In this document: in pieces, positions 11,471 to 22,866 of the stretch
Layout of the letters: the number at the start of each line of letters is the position of its first letter
Position numbering within the stretch: position 1 is the stretch's first letter
NCBI GenBank assembly: GCA_002897115.2
Contig: BCIH01000002.1
Span: 827,442-891,441, forward strand
Direction of reading: 5' to 3'
Origin: Prototheca cutis
Lineage: Eukaryota > Chlorophyta > Trebouxiophyceae > Chlorellales > Chlorellaceae
DNA length: 64,000 bases
Translations under genes and position numbers: made by a program
Notes under the pieces: generated by a model
The model's input: the letters and a program-made list of their open reading frames with translations, nothing else
Told to the model about the DNA's origin: nothing
Databases searched by the model: none

Positions 11471-12709
11471 CTAGTTCATCACGTCTGGGAGCACGGGCCC
11501 ATCCATCTGCCGCAGGGCTTCAAACACTCCAACGCCTACACTCGTGGCAAGGTTCAAGCTCCTCACGTGGTGCTGATGCATGGGGATTTTGACCAGGGCA
11601 CTGTGCTCGCTGTCTGCCTCTATGAGTTTTCTTGCCTGCAGCAGCCAAGCCCAGGCAGAGGCCCCGGGGCGGTGGGGGGGTGAGAAATAGAAACTCATTA
11701 TGGATGCGCAATCTTCTCGCAGTGTATCCGTTTTGCCATAGTGATGCAAAACACAGCATCAATTCCCCTTGAGAAAATCCCCGCCTCACTTCGGGCGGCA
11801 GACCAGTCGTCTCCGCGCCAAACATGAGCCACGTCGAAGGTCCGTAGAGCCCCTCCTCTGCATAGTGCCGTTTCGCAAACTTGCTGTACCCGACAATGCG
11901 CTTGGGGCCTGGCTGCGCACTGTAAAAGACTTCAAAGGCGCCAAAGTCTTCGTGCACACTCAGGCACACGTGCTCCCAGTAGTCCAGGCCCGCCCGCTTC
12001 AGCCTGTGACAAGGGGTTGCGGGGGGGAGACGGAGGGAGCATTGGCCTGGACTGTCCAGCCATCAAGCAACAGCTGTCCGAAAAAGCAGTAGCCGCGGAA
12101 TGCTGGAAACACAAGGCAGCCATAGCATCCGCTCAAGAATGGCTCAACATTCTGCCCAAAAAGGAAAACCCGGGTCCTGATCCGTGCAAACCCCAGGCCC
12201 GCCGCAAGCGTCACCCTCACCTGGTGGCGGAGATCTCAAAGCCCAAAGGCCCCACGAGGTGCAGACCCACACGTGTGGCAGCGCAGGTCCGAGCGATGCT
12301 TCCGGTGTTTTGTGGAATCTGGGGATGCACCAGGACAATCTGCAGATCTGGTCGCAGGAAGCCGTCGTCTGGGTTTTGGACACCCCTGCAGCAATTTTGA
12401 GGTCCATGGTTGCTGGCAATCATAGGGTGTGAAACATTCAATACATGATGGGTGCACTTGCCCAATCAAAGCATGCGCTGCATCGGCAAAAGTCCTGCCA
12501 CGGGCCGTCACATGCACCAACCTGTTCAGTGCCTGGAGGGGGCCCTCGTGTGCCGCGCCAGAGAGACGGCTCACCAGTCTGCTCCAGCTTGATTTCTGTC
12601 CATTTACACTCCTGGTCCGAGTGCTGAAGGCCCAGGGCGTTGCGCCGCTCCAGGCACCGCCCACCTTGATTGCAAGGCCAGGTGTGGTCAAGTGGCGCAG
12701 TGCCTGCAT
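11471..12709 (-). CDS. TrmL-like SPOUT tRNA (cytidine/uridine-2'-O)-methyltransferase, organelle-targeted
   Basis: Four exons, 12575..12709, 12221..12339, 11790..12003 and 11471..11635, join in frame to 210 residues. All three SPOUT motifs are present: motif 1 [15 protein letters not shown], motif 2 [13 protein letters not shown] and motif 3 [20 protein letters not shown]. Closest type is bacterial TrmL (YibK), which methylates the wobble ribose of leucine tRNAs using S-adenosylmethionine. Exon 1 ([20 protein letters not shown], then Arg/Ser-rich) reads as an organelle transit peptide; it splices in phase 0 directly to [10 protein letters not shown]. The exon 1 assignment rests on frame and composition only. 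It shares a 341-bp divergent promoter region with SufB. Confidence 0.85.
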
Positions 12710-13050
12710 GGTTTGGCGACCAAAAATAAATGGCGTCACTCCATCTGTCTCACACCACAATGTCCTCACATACATGAAATCATTGATTCATTTCATATGT
12801 AAATAGGGAGCGCGAGGTGCGATGGTACAACGGCAAAGCGTCAATGTCCCGGAGCTCGGGAGGGACCTCCGGGGGTGGGCTTCAGGGAATGGGCGATCTG
12901 AGGCCGATTCGCACGCAGGATGCTCGCTTTGCTCTGCACGGACACTACGTTCCATGATACATGCTCCCTCCTACANTAAACATCCATTAAAATTACGGAG
13001 TTGGACTTTTTGACTCAGTCCTTGTCTCCCCGTTGCCCAGCTGGGTCGGG

Positions 13051-14810
13051 ATGCCGACCGCGCTGCTGCATGGTGTTGCCAGCGGCAGCCTGCCGGCCTG
13101 CAGGCCCGGCAGTGTGCGGCCGTTCCAGTCTTGTGGGGGCGTGAAGAGACGCACGTTGCGCATCCCGCGGCCTCGGGCTGCCCCTGCCGATCTGCTACAC
13201 GAGCCTGCCACGGAGTTGTCGGAGGAGAAACGTGACTTGCAGCGGCTGCTGAGCCGGCCGTACAAGTACGGCTTCAAGACCTTTATCGAGTCGGACGTGT
13301 TCCCCAAGGGCCTGGACGAAGACGTGGTGCGCGCCATCTCTGCGAAGAAGCAGGAGCCCGAGTGGCTGCTCGAGTTTAGGTGGGCTGTGTGTCCGTGGGG
13401 GTGTTTGGGAGAGGATTAAGGGTTGTCTCCTGGGGTTCCCGTGCATTGCCTCGGCACTGCCCTTGCTGCATTGGCTACTGTCGATCGATCTCGTGTTCAA
13501 CCCCCCTCCCCAAAAACAAAAACGAAAGGCTGCGGGCATGGCGGCGGTGGCTGTCAATGGAGGAGCCGACGTGGTCGGATAACGACTACCCTGCAATCGA
13601 CTACCAGGCATACAGCTACTACTCGGCTCCCCGGCAGAAACCCAAAAAGGGGTCGCTGGACGAGGTCGACCCTGAGCTTCTGGCGACATTTGACAAGCTG
13701 GGCATCCCGCTGGCCGAGCAGAAGCGACTGACAAACGTGGCAGTCGACGCAGTGTTTGATTCCGTGTCTATCGCGACGACGTTCCGGGAGGAGCTGGCCC
13801 GCGCGGGGGTGGTGTTCTGCTCCATCAGCGAGGCCGTGCGCGAGTACCCCGAGCTGGTGCAGCGGCACCTGGGCAGCGTGGTGCCCGCCGGGGACAACTA
13901 CTTTGCCGCGCTGAATGCGGCTGTGTTTTCCGATGGCTCGTTCGTATACGTGCCCGCGGGCGTGCGGTGTCCCATGGAGCTCAGCACCTACTTTCGCATC
14001 AATGCCGCGGAGACCGGGCAATTCGAGCGGACGCTGATCGTCGCCGAACCGGGGAGCTACGTCAGCTACTTGGAAGGCTGCACCGCGCCGGCCTACGACA
14101 CGAACCAGCTCCATGCGGCTGTGGTGGAGCTCTCGGCAGCGCGCGACGCGGAAATCAAATACTCCACGGTGCAAAACTGGTACGCGGGTGACGCGGAGGG
14201 CCGGGGCGGCATCTACAACTTTGTGACCAAGCGCGGCCTGTGTGCGGGGGCGCGCGCCAAGATCAGCTGGACCCAAGTTGAGACCGGCTCGGCCATCACG
14301 TGGAAGTACCCCTCGGTCGTGCTGGCGGGAGATGAATCCATCGGCGAGTTCTTTTCCGTTGCTCTGACCAACAACCACCAGCAGGCCGATACGGGCACAA
14401 AGATGGTGCATGTGGGGAAGAATACTCGATCCCGCATCGTGTCCAAGGGCATTTCCGCGGGCCAGTCGCGCAACGTCTACCGGGGTCTGGTGTCGGTGGC
14501 CCCCGGGGCGGACGGCGCGCGCAACCACTCGCAGTGCGACTCCATGTTGATCGGCGACCGTGCGGGCGCCAACACCTACCCCTACCTCCAGGTCAGGAAT
14601 CCGGGGGCACGGGTGGAGCACGAGGCCTCCACCTCCAAGATTGGCGAGGACCAGCTGTTTTATTTCCAGCAGCGAGGCGTGGGTGTTGAAGAAGCGGTGG
14701 GCATGATCATCTCCGGGTTTTGCCGTGAGGTCTTCAACGAACTGCCACTGGAGTTTGCGGCGGAAGTCAACCAACTCATGAGCCTCAAGCTGGAGGGCAG
14801 CGTCGGCTGA
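13051..14810 (+). CDS. SUFB: SufB, plastid Fe-S cluster assembly scaffold
   Basis: Component of the SufBC2D complex that builds Fe-S clusters in the plastid stroma. Exons 13051..13379 and 13529..14810 join in phase 2 to 536 residues. The first ~50 residues ([20 protein letters not shown], Arg/Pro-rich) are a transit peptide; the mature protein follows with [20 protein letters not shown]. Conserved stretches include [40 protein letters not shown] with the scaffold Cys, and the C-terminal [20 protein letters not shown] and [17 protein letters not shown]. SufB is plastid-encoded in some algae; here it is nuclear with an intron. Expected partners SufC and SufD are not in the window. Confidence 0.96.
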
Positions 14811-15281
14811 GGAGCAGGGGGGGGACGTGTTCAACCCCCAAAAAAATTTCGTTGCGAGGGTGTTGCTGACAATGAAGAATCGAATCGAGTGAATTTTTTT
14901 TTTTGTCGGTTTGTCNACCTCGGGTCTGGGAGAACCGGGGCGGCAGTCATAGCTGGCTGGTGTTGCCATCCCTACACACCCATTCCTCCACAAACCCGGT
15001 GCCTGTAAACTAGAAACNCGTTGTCAGAAGGCATTTATTGTGAGCAGGGTTGAAGAAGGACGTGTGCAAGCGCAGTGCATTGCATGTAGGAACCCTCTTG
15101 GTGCCAGGCAAACAGGTTTGCTCTGGACGCCTTTCTCGACATGCAACAAAGCACAGAATCCCCCCCAGATCATTCCAGATCACGGGATGCCTGTCGATGT
15201 CCCGATGCGCTCAACAAAACACAACTTCAATGGCGTCAATCCATTGTAGAATCCATTAAAAATTGGTGTGCCTTGACGAGC
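14811..15281. other. 3' UTR of SufB and upstream region of nucleotidase
   Basis: TGTAA at 15004-15008, about 195 bases after the SufB stop, is a likely polyadenylation signal. No exon seen. Confidence 0.45.
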
Positions 15282-17081
15282 ATGGAAGTGGTCCTGAGAC
15301 AGGACGTCAACGTGGCGGATGTGGTCGCCATCGCCGAGCGGGCGGCCGAAACCATCCTGGCCGTGTACAACTCCGAGGTGGGATAGAAAGTGATCGATGC
15401 GGAGTTTACAGCGTCATGTAATGTACCGCACTTGAAGGGGTGTCGACTCCTGATCACGGCGTATGCTGACCCACCGCGCATCGCAGCACTGGGATGTGGA
15501 GCTCAAGTCGGATCAGTCCCCATTGACAAGGGCGGACCGGGAGGCCAATGCCGTGATCTGCGAGGGACTCGCCAGNATAGGTGATGCTGATCACATCTGC
15601 TGGGGCATGTCTGCACAGGCTTCTCGGGATTGGCGGGTTCATGCCTTATTTGAGGGCAGCCAAAGCTGTTAGACGACGGGTGGGAGTTGTTAAGCACAGC
15701 CGCACGCTCCGCCTCCCATCCCCGCAGCCCCGCACATCCCCATCGTCTCTGAGGAGAACCGGCAGGTTGAGTACTCCATCCGCAAGGTGCGAACATTGCA
15801 ACACGGATGGGTGGTCTTGGATCCCGAGTGGAATGGTGGAGCACCGGGCAGTCAGCTGCGTGGGGTTGTTAAGACCTTCTTTCTCCCCCCATCGTACACA
15901 TACATAAACTGTGCTAGCAAAAAATACCCCACTGACCAAAACGAAACAGGGCTACCAGTACAGCTGGTGTGTCGACCCTTTGGANGGAACTAAAGAGTTT
16001 CTGAAGCGCAACGGGCAGTTCACNGTTAACATTGCCCTGCTCCGTGGGTCTCAGCCCGTGCTGGGAGTGGTCCATGTTCCCGCCCAGGTGAGCCCGAGTT
16101 TGCTGCATGGGGCAGGTGGAATAGGTGTCCTGGAAGGGTGGAATNGGGGGGGTGCAGCCAGCCCAGATGTAAGCATACTTGTAGCCGAAACCATATCGGA
16201 TCACCCACAATACCATGCCCTTCCCTGTCCTTCAGGAAAAGGTCTATTGGGCTGCGGAAGGCCAGGGCGCCTGGGTGCGTGGTGGCCCAACCTCGGAGCC
16301 GAAGAGGATTCGNTGTGCGGTGTTTGACCCCGGCGCAGCCGGCCTGACCATCGTGGGGTCGGCCAGCCATGCCAGCGCCGAGACTGCAGAATTTGTGGCG
16401 GGGTTCAAGGAGCCAGTGTTTAAGGCCCTGGGAAGCTCCCTCAAACTGCTGATGGTGAGGATGTGAACGGCAGCAGTGGTGGTTGAGTTGGTAACACAGG
16501 TTTTCNGGGTGGTAGCATGCAGTGTCCGGCTGTCACTAGGAGCTGAGAGCTTTGTCGATGGTGTGCTCTGAAACAAGGGAATCCCAGCCTCATCTCATCA
16601 CCCACCCTGTCTGTGACCCCATGACATTTCAGGTGGCAGAGGGAGAGGCACATGTGTACCCCCGACTGGCGCCGACGTGCGAGTGGGACACTGCGGCGGC
16701 GGATGCCATCGTCCGCGAAGCTGGCGGCGGCGTTTTCCAAGCTGGAAAGTGTGACGGCAAGGGAAAGGCCCTTGAAGACTGGAAGGTTGGTGGAAGGGCT
16801 TGGGGTTGGGTGGTCATAATGCATGTATGTGGGGTTGGCTTAATGGAGTTGTCACGGGGCCATCGTTGGGCGGAAGCGTTACCATCAAGAAAGGCCCAAC
16901 CCCCATCACAAGGAAGGCTTGGGGCCACAGACTCGCCCCATCTCACACATGACTGCATTTCATCTGTGCACAGGCGGCTCTGGATCGGCGGCAGCCATTG
17001 GAATACAACAAGCCAGACCCGCTGAACCCGTTCTTTGTTGTCTATGGTGAAAAGCAGGAATCTGAGGAGCCTGCTTCATGA
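15282..17081 (+). CDS. 3'(2'),5'-bisphosphate nucleotidase, CysQ/SAL1 type
   Basis: Removes the 3' phosphate from PAP (and PAPS), protecting sulfur assimilation and exoribonucleases. Seven exons, 15282..15377, 15487..15580, 15728..15786, 15950..16087, 16236..16454, 16633..16785 and 16974..17081, close exactly in frame to 288 residues. Metal-binding motifs of the lithium-sensitive phosphatase superfamily are all present: the early Asp in SPLTRADREAN, the Glu pair in PIVSEENR, WCVDPLDGTKEF (one codon carries an N), and EWDTAAADAIVREAGG near the C-terminus. No obvious targeting peptide, so it is closer to bacterial CysQ in length than to plant SAL1. Inositol monophosphatase is the alternative, but KEFLKRNGQFTVNIAL favours CysQ. 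Confidence 0.93.
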
Positions 17082-17285
17082 CGTCTTGTCTCGNGCGGAC
17101 GTCCCTTTCGCGCTCGAGCCGAATCCTGGTCTCCCGGACAANCCTNGTTGCTGCTGCTGCGATTGTNTCACATTTTTTATTTATTCCATTCTTTTGCTCG
17201 ATGCGCAACGCGACCACAGCTGCACATCTGTTCAGAACGCTGCACCTTGAATTGTTAAAGCCAAGAGGAAACCTGTTTTTCCCGA

Positions 17286-17967
17286 TCAAGCGTCCTCAGC
17301 TGCGAGTTGCCGGAGCTCATCGACGACGTCATTGATGCGGACAATGTTGTCCTGCAGTTGCCGCGTGAGCTCCTGCATGGCGGCTTCATGCTCGGCCTGC
17401 GTGGGCTCGCCCACAGGTGGGCTGCTGTCCCCATGGCCGTGGCCGCCCGTGCATCCACAGGACGGGTGGTGGTCGTGCGGTGGCCCACGCACACCGCCAT
17501 CCTGCTGCCAGGAAAAGGATTTGAGCATCAGCGGGGTCTTGAGCGAGTACAGGCTCATGGTCAGACGCAGCTTTTCCCGCTCCAGGTCTTGGAGAGTGCG
17601 CAGGAGTGTGGACAGCTGGTCGGTGCTCCCGTCTGCAACCATGATGTCCCGTACGCCCGTGGACAGCTCCTGAAATGCCGTCATTCCGACGCCCATGGCA
17701 TGCCTGCAGTCGTGGAAGAATTGTGCCAAGGACNGAAAAGGCCAGCTGGGTGATTGCGTCACGGAAAAGACATCGGCCAGGAGCAGTACCAAACAAACAC
17801 GACAGAACTCAAGGCCGTCGCGATAGGGAGTACCTCCAGGGTCCTTCAGCCTTGGTCTTGATGAACATGCCGAAAGCATCGTCCAATGCCTGATACGCCG
17901 TCGCCCGTCCNTGCTGAATGTCCAGCACTTTCCCAGTGTCCTCCCGGGATCTCATTGCAGCCTCCAT
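17286..17967 (-). CDS. REX1: REX1-B, DNA repair-associated protein
   Basis: Two exons, 17834..17967 and 17286..17745, join in phase 2 to 197 residues. An in-frame ATG at 18033 would add 22 residues. The fold is a small helical bundle: ALDDAFGMFIKTKAEGP, then LAQFFHDCRHAMGVGMTAFQ and LLRTLQDLEREKLRLTM, the conserved end of the 'Required for excision 1-B' domain. A Gly/His/Cys-rich insert (HDHHPSCGCTGGHGHGD) and a C-terminal coiled coil (EAAMQELTRQLQDNIVRIND) follow. In Chlamydomonas the REX1 locus rescues a repair-defective mutant and encodes two proteins, REX1-S and REX1-B. Here the REX1-S/TFB5 stop (18049) lies 15-81 bases upstream on the same strand, so both could come from one transcript. 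Confidence 0.82.
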
Positions 17968-18048
17968 TTGAAAAGGTTTCCTGCCCGCACCGCCTGGCTG
18001 GGATGCCCTGCTAGCGCCACNGGGCAGGCGCACAGACTCCCTCCCCTT

Positions 18049-18423
18049 TCAGGCCTGGCCGGCCACGGGCACGTCGGGTTTGGTGTAGTGCAGGGAGTTG
18101 ATAAACTCCTTGACCTTGGTCTCCACAAAGGACGCCTTGGCCACCTTCACAAACAGGTTGTTGTCATCAAGCTCGGCGATGATGATCTTGTCCCCCGGNG
18201 ACGCGCCCTCGTCCAAGGAACGAATGTACTCCTTCAGCGCCACATCGCTGTCATGTGGGCATTCAAGAGGGTTTCGCGTGGGCACAATCGATGAAGTTTG
18301 CCACAGGGAGTGGCTTGTCTGCGATTCATTCACTCGGCATGCGATCCGTTTCATTGTGTTGGTCGAGCATTTCCCAGCGCCCACTCACCACGTGAAGAGC
18401 ACTCCTTGAATGGCGCTCACCAT
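18049..18423 (-). CDS. TFB5: TFB5 / REX1-S, small TFIIH subunit
   Basis: Exons 18389..18423 and 18049..18247 join in phase 2 to a 77-residue protein beginning MVSAIQGVLFTC. It matches the TFB5/TTDA family, which stabilises TFIIH and is needed for nucleotide excision repair: DVALKEYIRSLDEG, DKIIIAELDDNNLFVKV and a C-terminal helix VKEFINSL. Length matches the family (about 70 residues). It is the first cistron of the REX1 pair on the minus strand and shares a 220-bp divergent promoter region with the pinin homologue. Confidence 0.93.
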
Positions 18424-18643
18424 GGATTCCAATGATATTTCATTGATATATGCGGTGGATGGGTGCTGTGTGGCGAGGTGTTTATCGCATGGAGCCTTGC
18501 CATCGCACATGCCGGATGACGATCTGCATNGCGATCACAATTCAGATGCCGTCGCGCCAAACGCAAATGTGCCGACCAGAGGATCGCTCATCGTCGACCG
18601 CCGNTAAACTGCGCTTCAATTGCTAGCAGTTGGCGGCTTCATC

Positions 18644-20371
18644 ATGGAATCCGGGGGATTGGATGTGAATGCCATCCAGGCGGAGCTCCGGACCCTGGCC
18701 GCTCGGCNGCATGAGGTGGGGTGCCCTCATTGAAGGCAGCACGGGCTGCAGATCTGCAGTCTGACGACCGAAGTGCCTATACGACCATTGGGATCTACTC
18801 ACTGTGGTTCTGGAAACCTCCCACCCTGCAGGTGGAGCATCGGCTGCATGATCTCGAGGCTCGAGCCCGTGGCCTGAGCAACAGGGGTGGGGCGCCTGGT
18901 CAAGGCAGAGTACCTCCAGCAGAGGGCAGCTGGGGAAATCGGGGGAACGCCCCTCACTGGAACGGTCAGAGAGGGTCTGAGGGACGTCCACTTCATGGTG
19001 ACTTCGTTGCAGGGCCACAGCACAGTGCACGGAATTGGTATCCCAGCTCCGCCCAGACTGTGTCTGCAACCAACGAGCCAGGCCCATCGAGCAATGGGCA
19101 TGCCGACCCTCCGCAGGTAGCTCACAGACAATTTCATGCGGTGGGAGGGTNAGTGCGTGCGGCCAGTGCCACGGACCGAGCCTGATTTGATGACCTGCCA
19201 GCGGGGATGCTTGTCACGTGCCAGCATCCCGCTCAACTGCACAGGGACACCGTCCCCGGCTTGCATCCTCGGTGCGGATGGTGGGAGCGGGAAGTCGTGA
19301 GGGGCCCGATGGCCAGAGCGAGGGAGGGCTGAAGCGCAGCGCTGACGGCAATCTCATGGAAGACCGTGCCGATGTCAAGGTGACTCGGCCTGGTCGGCGA
19401 CGGGGGGACATGACTGGTCTGTTTTGTTTGGTGCTCAGGTGGATAGGGGGACATGCCTTTTTTTGAGATTGGCTTGTCCTTTTGCGCATCCCTTGTCAGT
19501 CCCTGCCCCAACACCCATCGCGTCCAGAAGCGGAACCGGCGCCTGTTTGGGTCNCTGCTCGGCACGCTGGCCAAGTTCAAGCGCGAGGAAGAAGACGCGA
19601 CGGCGCGGGAGGTCACAGAGCGCCGGGCGGCCATGCTGCGGCGTGCCGAACAAAAAGTGGAGGCCAGCTACCACGAGTCGCAGCAAGCTGCACTGGAGGG
19701 CCTGCGTGCAGAAAGAAAGCGCGAACTGGAGACCAGGGCGGCCATTGCCTTGGAAGCCGACCTCCGTCGGGTGGAGCTGCGTGTGGCCCAACGCATTGCC
19801 CGGATACAGGCATGGGACAAAGAGTACCTGCTCACGACCACAGAGCCGCAGCTTTACTGGAGACCTGCAGATCGGGACGTCGTGGCCCCGCAGCTCTGGG
19901 ATCGGCATAGGGCGGCACGGGCACAATGGAGGGTGAGTGGACATTTGCATTGGTGGGGATGATTCTTCGGGAGAGTTCGGGGGTAGTTGGGCCGAACATC
20001 GCATACCTGAACGCTTGCTGGGCTGGAATGAACGCTGATCTCGTGCATGACCAACGTTTATCATCCACACATAGGAGGCTGAGATTGCAAGNATGAACNC
20101 AGAAAAGGAGGCGCTGGCCTCTGCGCGGACGGGTGGCGGGTCTAGCGGTGCGGGCCTGGTGCAGGATCAGGAAGCAGGACCGGCAAAGGACAACTGTCCC
20201 GCAGACCACATACCAGCGGCCGGAGAAGAGCGGGCGGAGGACAGTGGGAGTGATGGTGGACCACATGCCTTGAAAGGCAGCGAGAGTGGCCAGCCCACAC
20301 GGGACAATGAAGGCGGCAGTGATTCCTCTGAATTGCCGCTTGGTGATCCCATTGAACCGCCTCCCANCTGA
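18644..20371 (+). CDS. PNN: pinin/SDK/memA-like splicing-associated protein
   Basis: Five exons, 18644..18715, 18832..19116, 19245..19379, 19528..19932 and 20075..20371, all phase 0, give 397 residues. The N-terminus (MESGGLDVNAIQAELRTLAA ... EHRLHDLEARARGL) is a short coiled coil like the pinin N-terminal domain, followed by a disordered Gly/Ser-rich segment. The diagnostic core is KRNRRLFGSLLGTLAKFKRE with a long Glu/Arg coiled coil and ending LYWRPADRDVVAPQLWDRHR, equal to the pinin/SDK/memA domain. The C-terminal 90 residues are acidic and disordered. In animals pinin sits in nuclear speckles and the exon-junction complex; a nuclear splicing role is inferred here. Confidence 0.87.
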
Positions 20372-20399
20372 GAAGCGTGTTGCGCAGAGCAGAGTTTGG

Positions 20400-20404
20400 T
20401 GTAA
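20400..20404 (+). terminator. putative TGTAA polyadenylation signal of pinin gene
   Basis: TGTAA 29 bases after the pinin stop. Confidence 0.4.
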
Positions 20405-20579
20405 GGAACGATAGGACTTCATGGGGATTTGCCTTGCGGCACGACCGACCAACCAATCCANGCACCATGGGTCCCGAAGGCGCGCGGACATTGCATGGCC
20501 GGGCAAATGCACTCGCAGGTGGTACAAACCTCCTGCAGAAGCTCCAACAGCAAACATTGAATGTGTGATATATCTAAAC

Positions 20580-22194
20580 ATGGCTACTGAGTCTATAAAA
20601 GTAACAGCCGCGGAGCTGGGGCTCGCCCCGAGGTGTGTCAAGTGTCGAGCCTGCCGTGCCGGCGGGGTGCCAAGGTCGGGGGGTCGGTCCCTACTCACAC
20701 GGCTCCCAAATCCCTTGTCCATGCAGCTCCGAGGTCGACGAGAGGTTGGAGTATGATCTTGGAAACCTGTACGCCTACGACCCCAGCCCCATTGACGCCG
20801 AGGAATTTGCCAGGGACAGTGCCGGTGCCTGCGCCACGCTGGCCACTCACATCACGCAGTCCCTGGTGGGCCAACTCTTCTCCCTCCCCTCCGAGCCGGC
20901 GGATGTGGGGCGGACAGTGGAGCTGCCCGCCCCAAGCTTCCGACTGCCCCGCGAGAAGCCCATCCCCAAGCCCCGCCCGCCTACGAAGTGGGAGCTGTTT
21001 GCGGCCAAGAAGGGTATCGTCAAGCGCAAGCGCAGCAAGCTGGCACTGGACGAAGCCACAGACACCTTTAAGCGGCGGCACGGCTATGGAAAGGCCAATG
21101 ACGAAGCGGCCGTGCCCATCATCGACGCCAAGCCCGGGGAAGAGGTGTGTGTTTGTTGACTTGGCAGTTGGGCGAGCCCCTTGGTCTGTGTCAAGCTTCA
21201 TGAGCGGCACGGTCCAGGATGGCCCTCACCCCGTCCACACCCACACAATCCCGAGATTCCACTTCAATCCGACACCCCCTGCTCTCTGCGCAGCCTGGCG
21301 AGGATCCATTTGCGCAGATGCGCAAGGCAAAGAAGGCTCGGGTGGAGAAGCAGGAAAAGGCACGGCTCGCCAACTTGAAAGCGGCGGCCAAGGCCGGGGG
21401 CAAAGGAGCGCTGCCCGCCACGCTGCGCCTGGCNGCAAGCCTGCCCGAGCACGGCCGGGGGAAGCCGCTCAAGCACCGGGACTACAAGGACGAGGTGCGC
21501 TGAGCTGTGCGTTGGGTGATGGTGTTGTCTGTGCAGTGGTGGCTTTGTGTTCCGACCTGCTGTGGCATGCTGACTGACTGACAAACCCAATTGACGAATC
21601 AATGCACCCATGGAAACTGCAGCTCAAGTCGGCGACACGACAGGCGGCCGTCTCCACCGCTTCCCTGGGCCGCCATGACCGGGTGGTATCTGGCGAGAAG
21701 CTTTCCGACCGGAAGCTCCCGGGCAAGAAGAAGAACCTGCCCCCCGTCGCACAAAAGGTTTGTTTCCGCTTGTTTCAGTGCTATGGAACGTACTCTGTTC
21801 GTCTTGGAGAAGAAGAAGCTCTGGATAGGGCAGCGCTTGGTTGGTGATGACCGCCTGCTTGTGACTGCCCTGTCCAGGCAGGGCATGACTGCCTGTGCTC
21901 CGGCAGCCAACCAATTTGACAAGAGTATACCACACACACCACCCTCTTCCCTTGGCGAACTTCTCACAGGGTGGCGCGGAGCGAGCGGCGCAGAACAAGC
22001 TGGTGGACCACATCCTCCGGAAGAATGCGGATGACATCGTGGACGTGAACCGGGCAATCGGCAAGTTTGAGAGCACGGCTCGGGAGGAGCGGCATCGGAT
22101 GAAGATGAAGGGCATCAACAAAAAAGGTCGGGCGGACAAGGCCACCGCTGGCGGCAGGAAGAAGCCCGCCGGTGCCAAGCCTGGACGGAGATGA
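20580..22194 (+). CDS. RRS1: RRS1, regulator of ribosome synthesis
   Basis: Nucleolar factor that recruits the 5S RNP (with RPF2) to the pre-60S particle. Exons 20580..20632, 20727..21144, 21294..21494, 21623..21757 and 21970..22194 close in frame to 343 residues. Family features: [16 protein letters not shown] near the N-terminus, the conserved [17 protein letters not shown] followed by RKRSKL, and [19 protein letters not shown]. The C-terminal part is Lys/Arg-rich ([20 protein letters not shown]), typical of nucleolar proteins. It starts only 208 bases after the pinin stop. Confidence 0.94.
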
Positions 22195-22866
22195 CGCGGC
22201 AAACCCCACTTTGTCTTTTCCGGGTGCCACTGTACTGGGCAGGGCAAAAATGATGCAACCTTGCCGAAATTCGCCGACTCCCACCTGCACAGCAGGGGCA
22301 TGTTTTTCAGACAAGATGCCTGTTGGACCACATTCCCTGGCCGCGTCGCTCAGAGGATGGGTTGGGTTCCTTCTTCGCAGCAGGACAGGTCGTGCAAGGA
22401 GGTTTTAGAANGTCCTGGACATTGACCCTGGCACGNCANTTGTNNCACCTTGGTGGTCCATCATTAAGATGGTCATCCACCTTCCCATTGCCCTGTGGGG
22501 GGGACAATTCACAGCCGTCCGTGATGCCCAGCAACCCTCGGGGTGATGTGGCACCGTTGCTGGCTGAGCTGGTTGCATTATTTTTGCCCTGCATGGTACA
22601 CTAGAACAAGATTGCAGGGGCCTTGAGGGGGGAGACGAAGAGACTGTCAAGGGGGACTGTTGAGCCTTCATCAAGAAAGAAACAGGGTCGATAGTCAGTT
22701 GCCACAAAGCACAGAGGCAGCGNTTGTGTGTTTTGGGTGGGAGGGGACCCATCTGGTGCTGTGCGACAAAATTCAGCTCTGATACAGCACAACAGGCATG
22801 CTCAGTGTACTCAGATTCTGCTGAGAAAGAAATAGTGCACATCACAAAACAAAGCATACGATGTTG
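22195..22866. other. convergent intergenic region between RRS1 and MCU
   Basis: Should contain both 3' UTRs. Several Ns near 22411-22445. No exon seen. Confidence 0.45.

Noticed and set aside
13554..14993. 479-residue open frame on the minus strand
   Set aside because: Antisense shadow of SufB, which is unmistakable on the plus strand.
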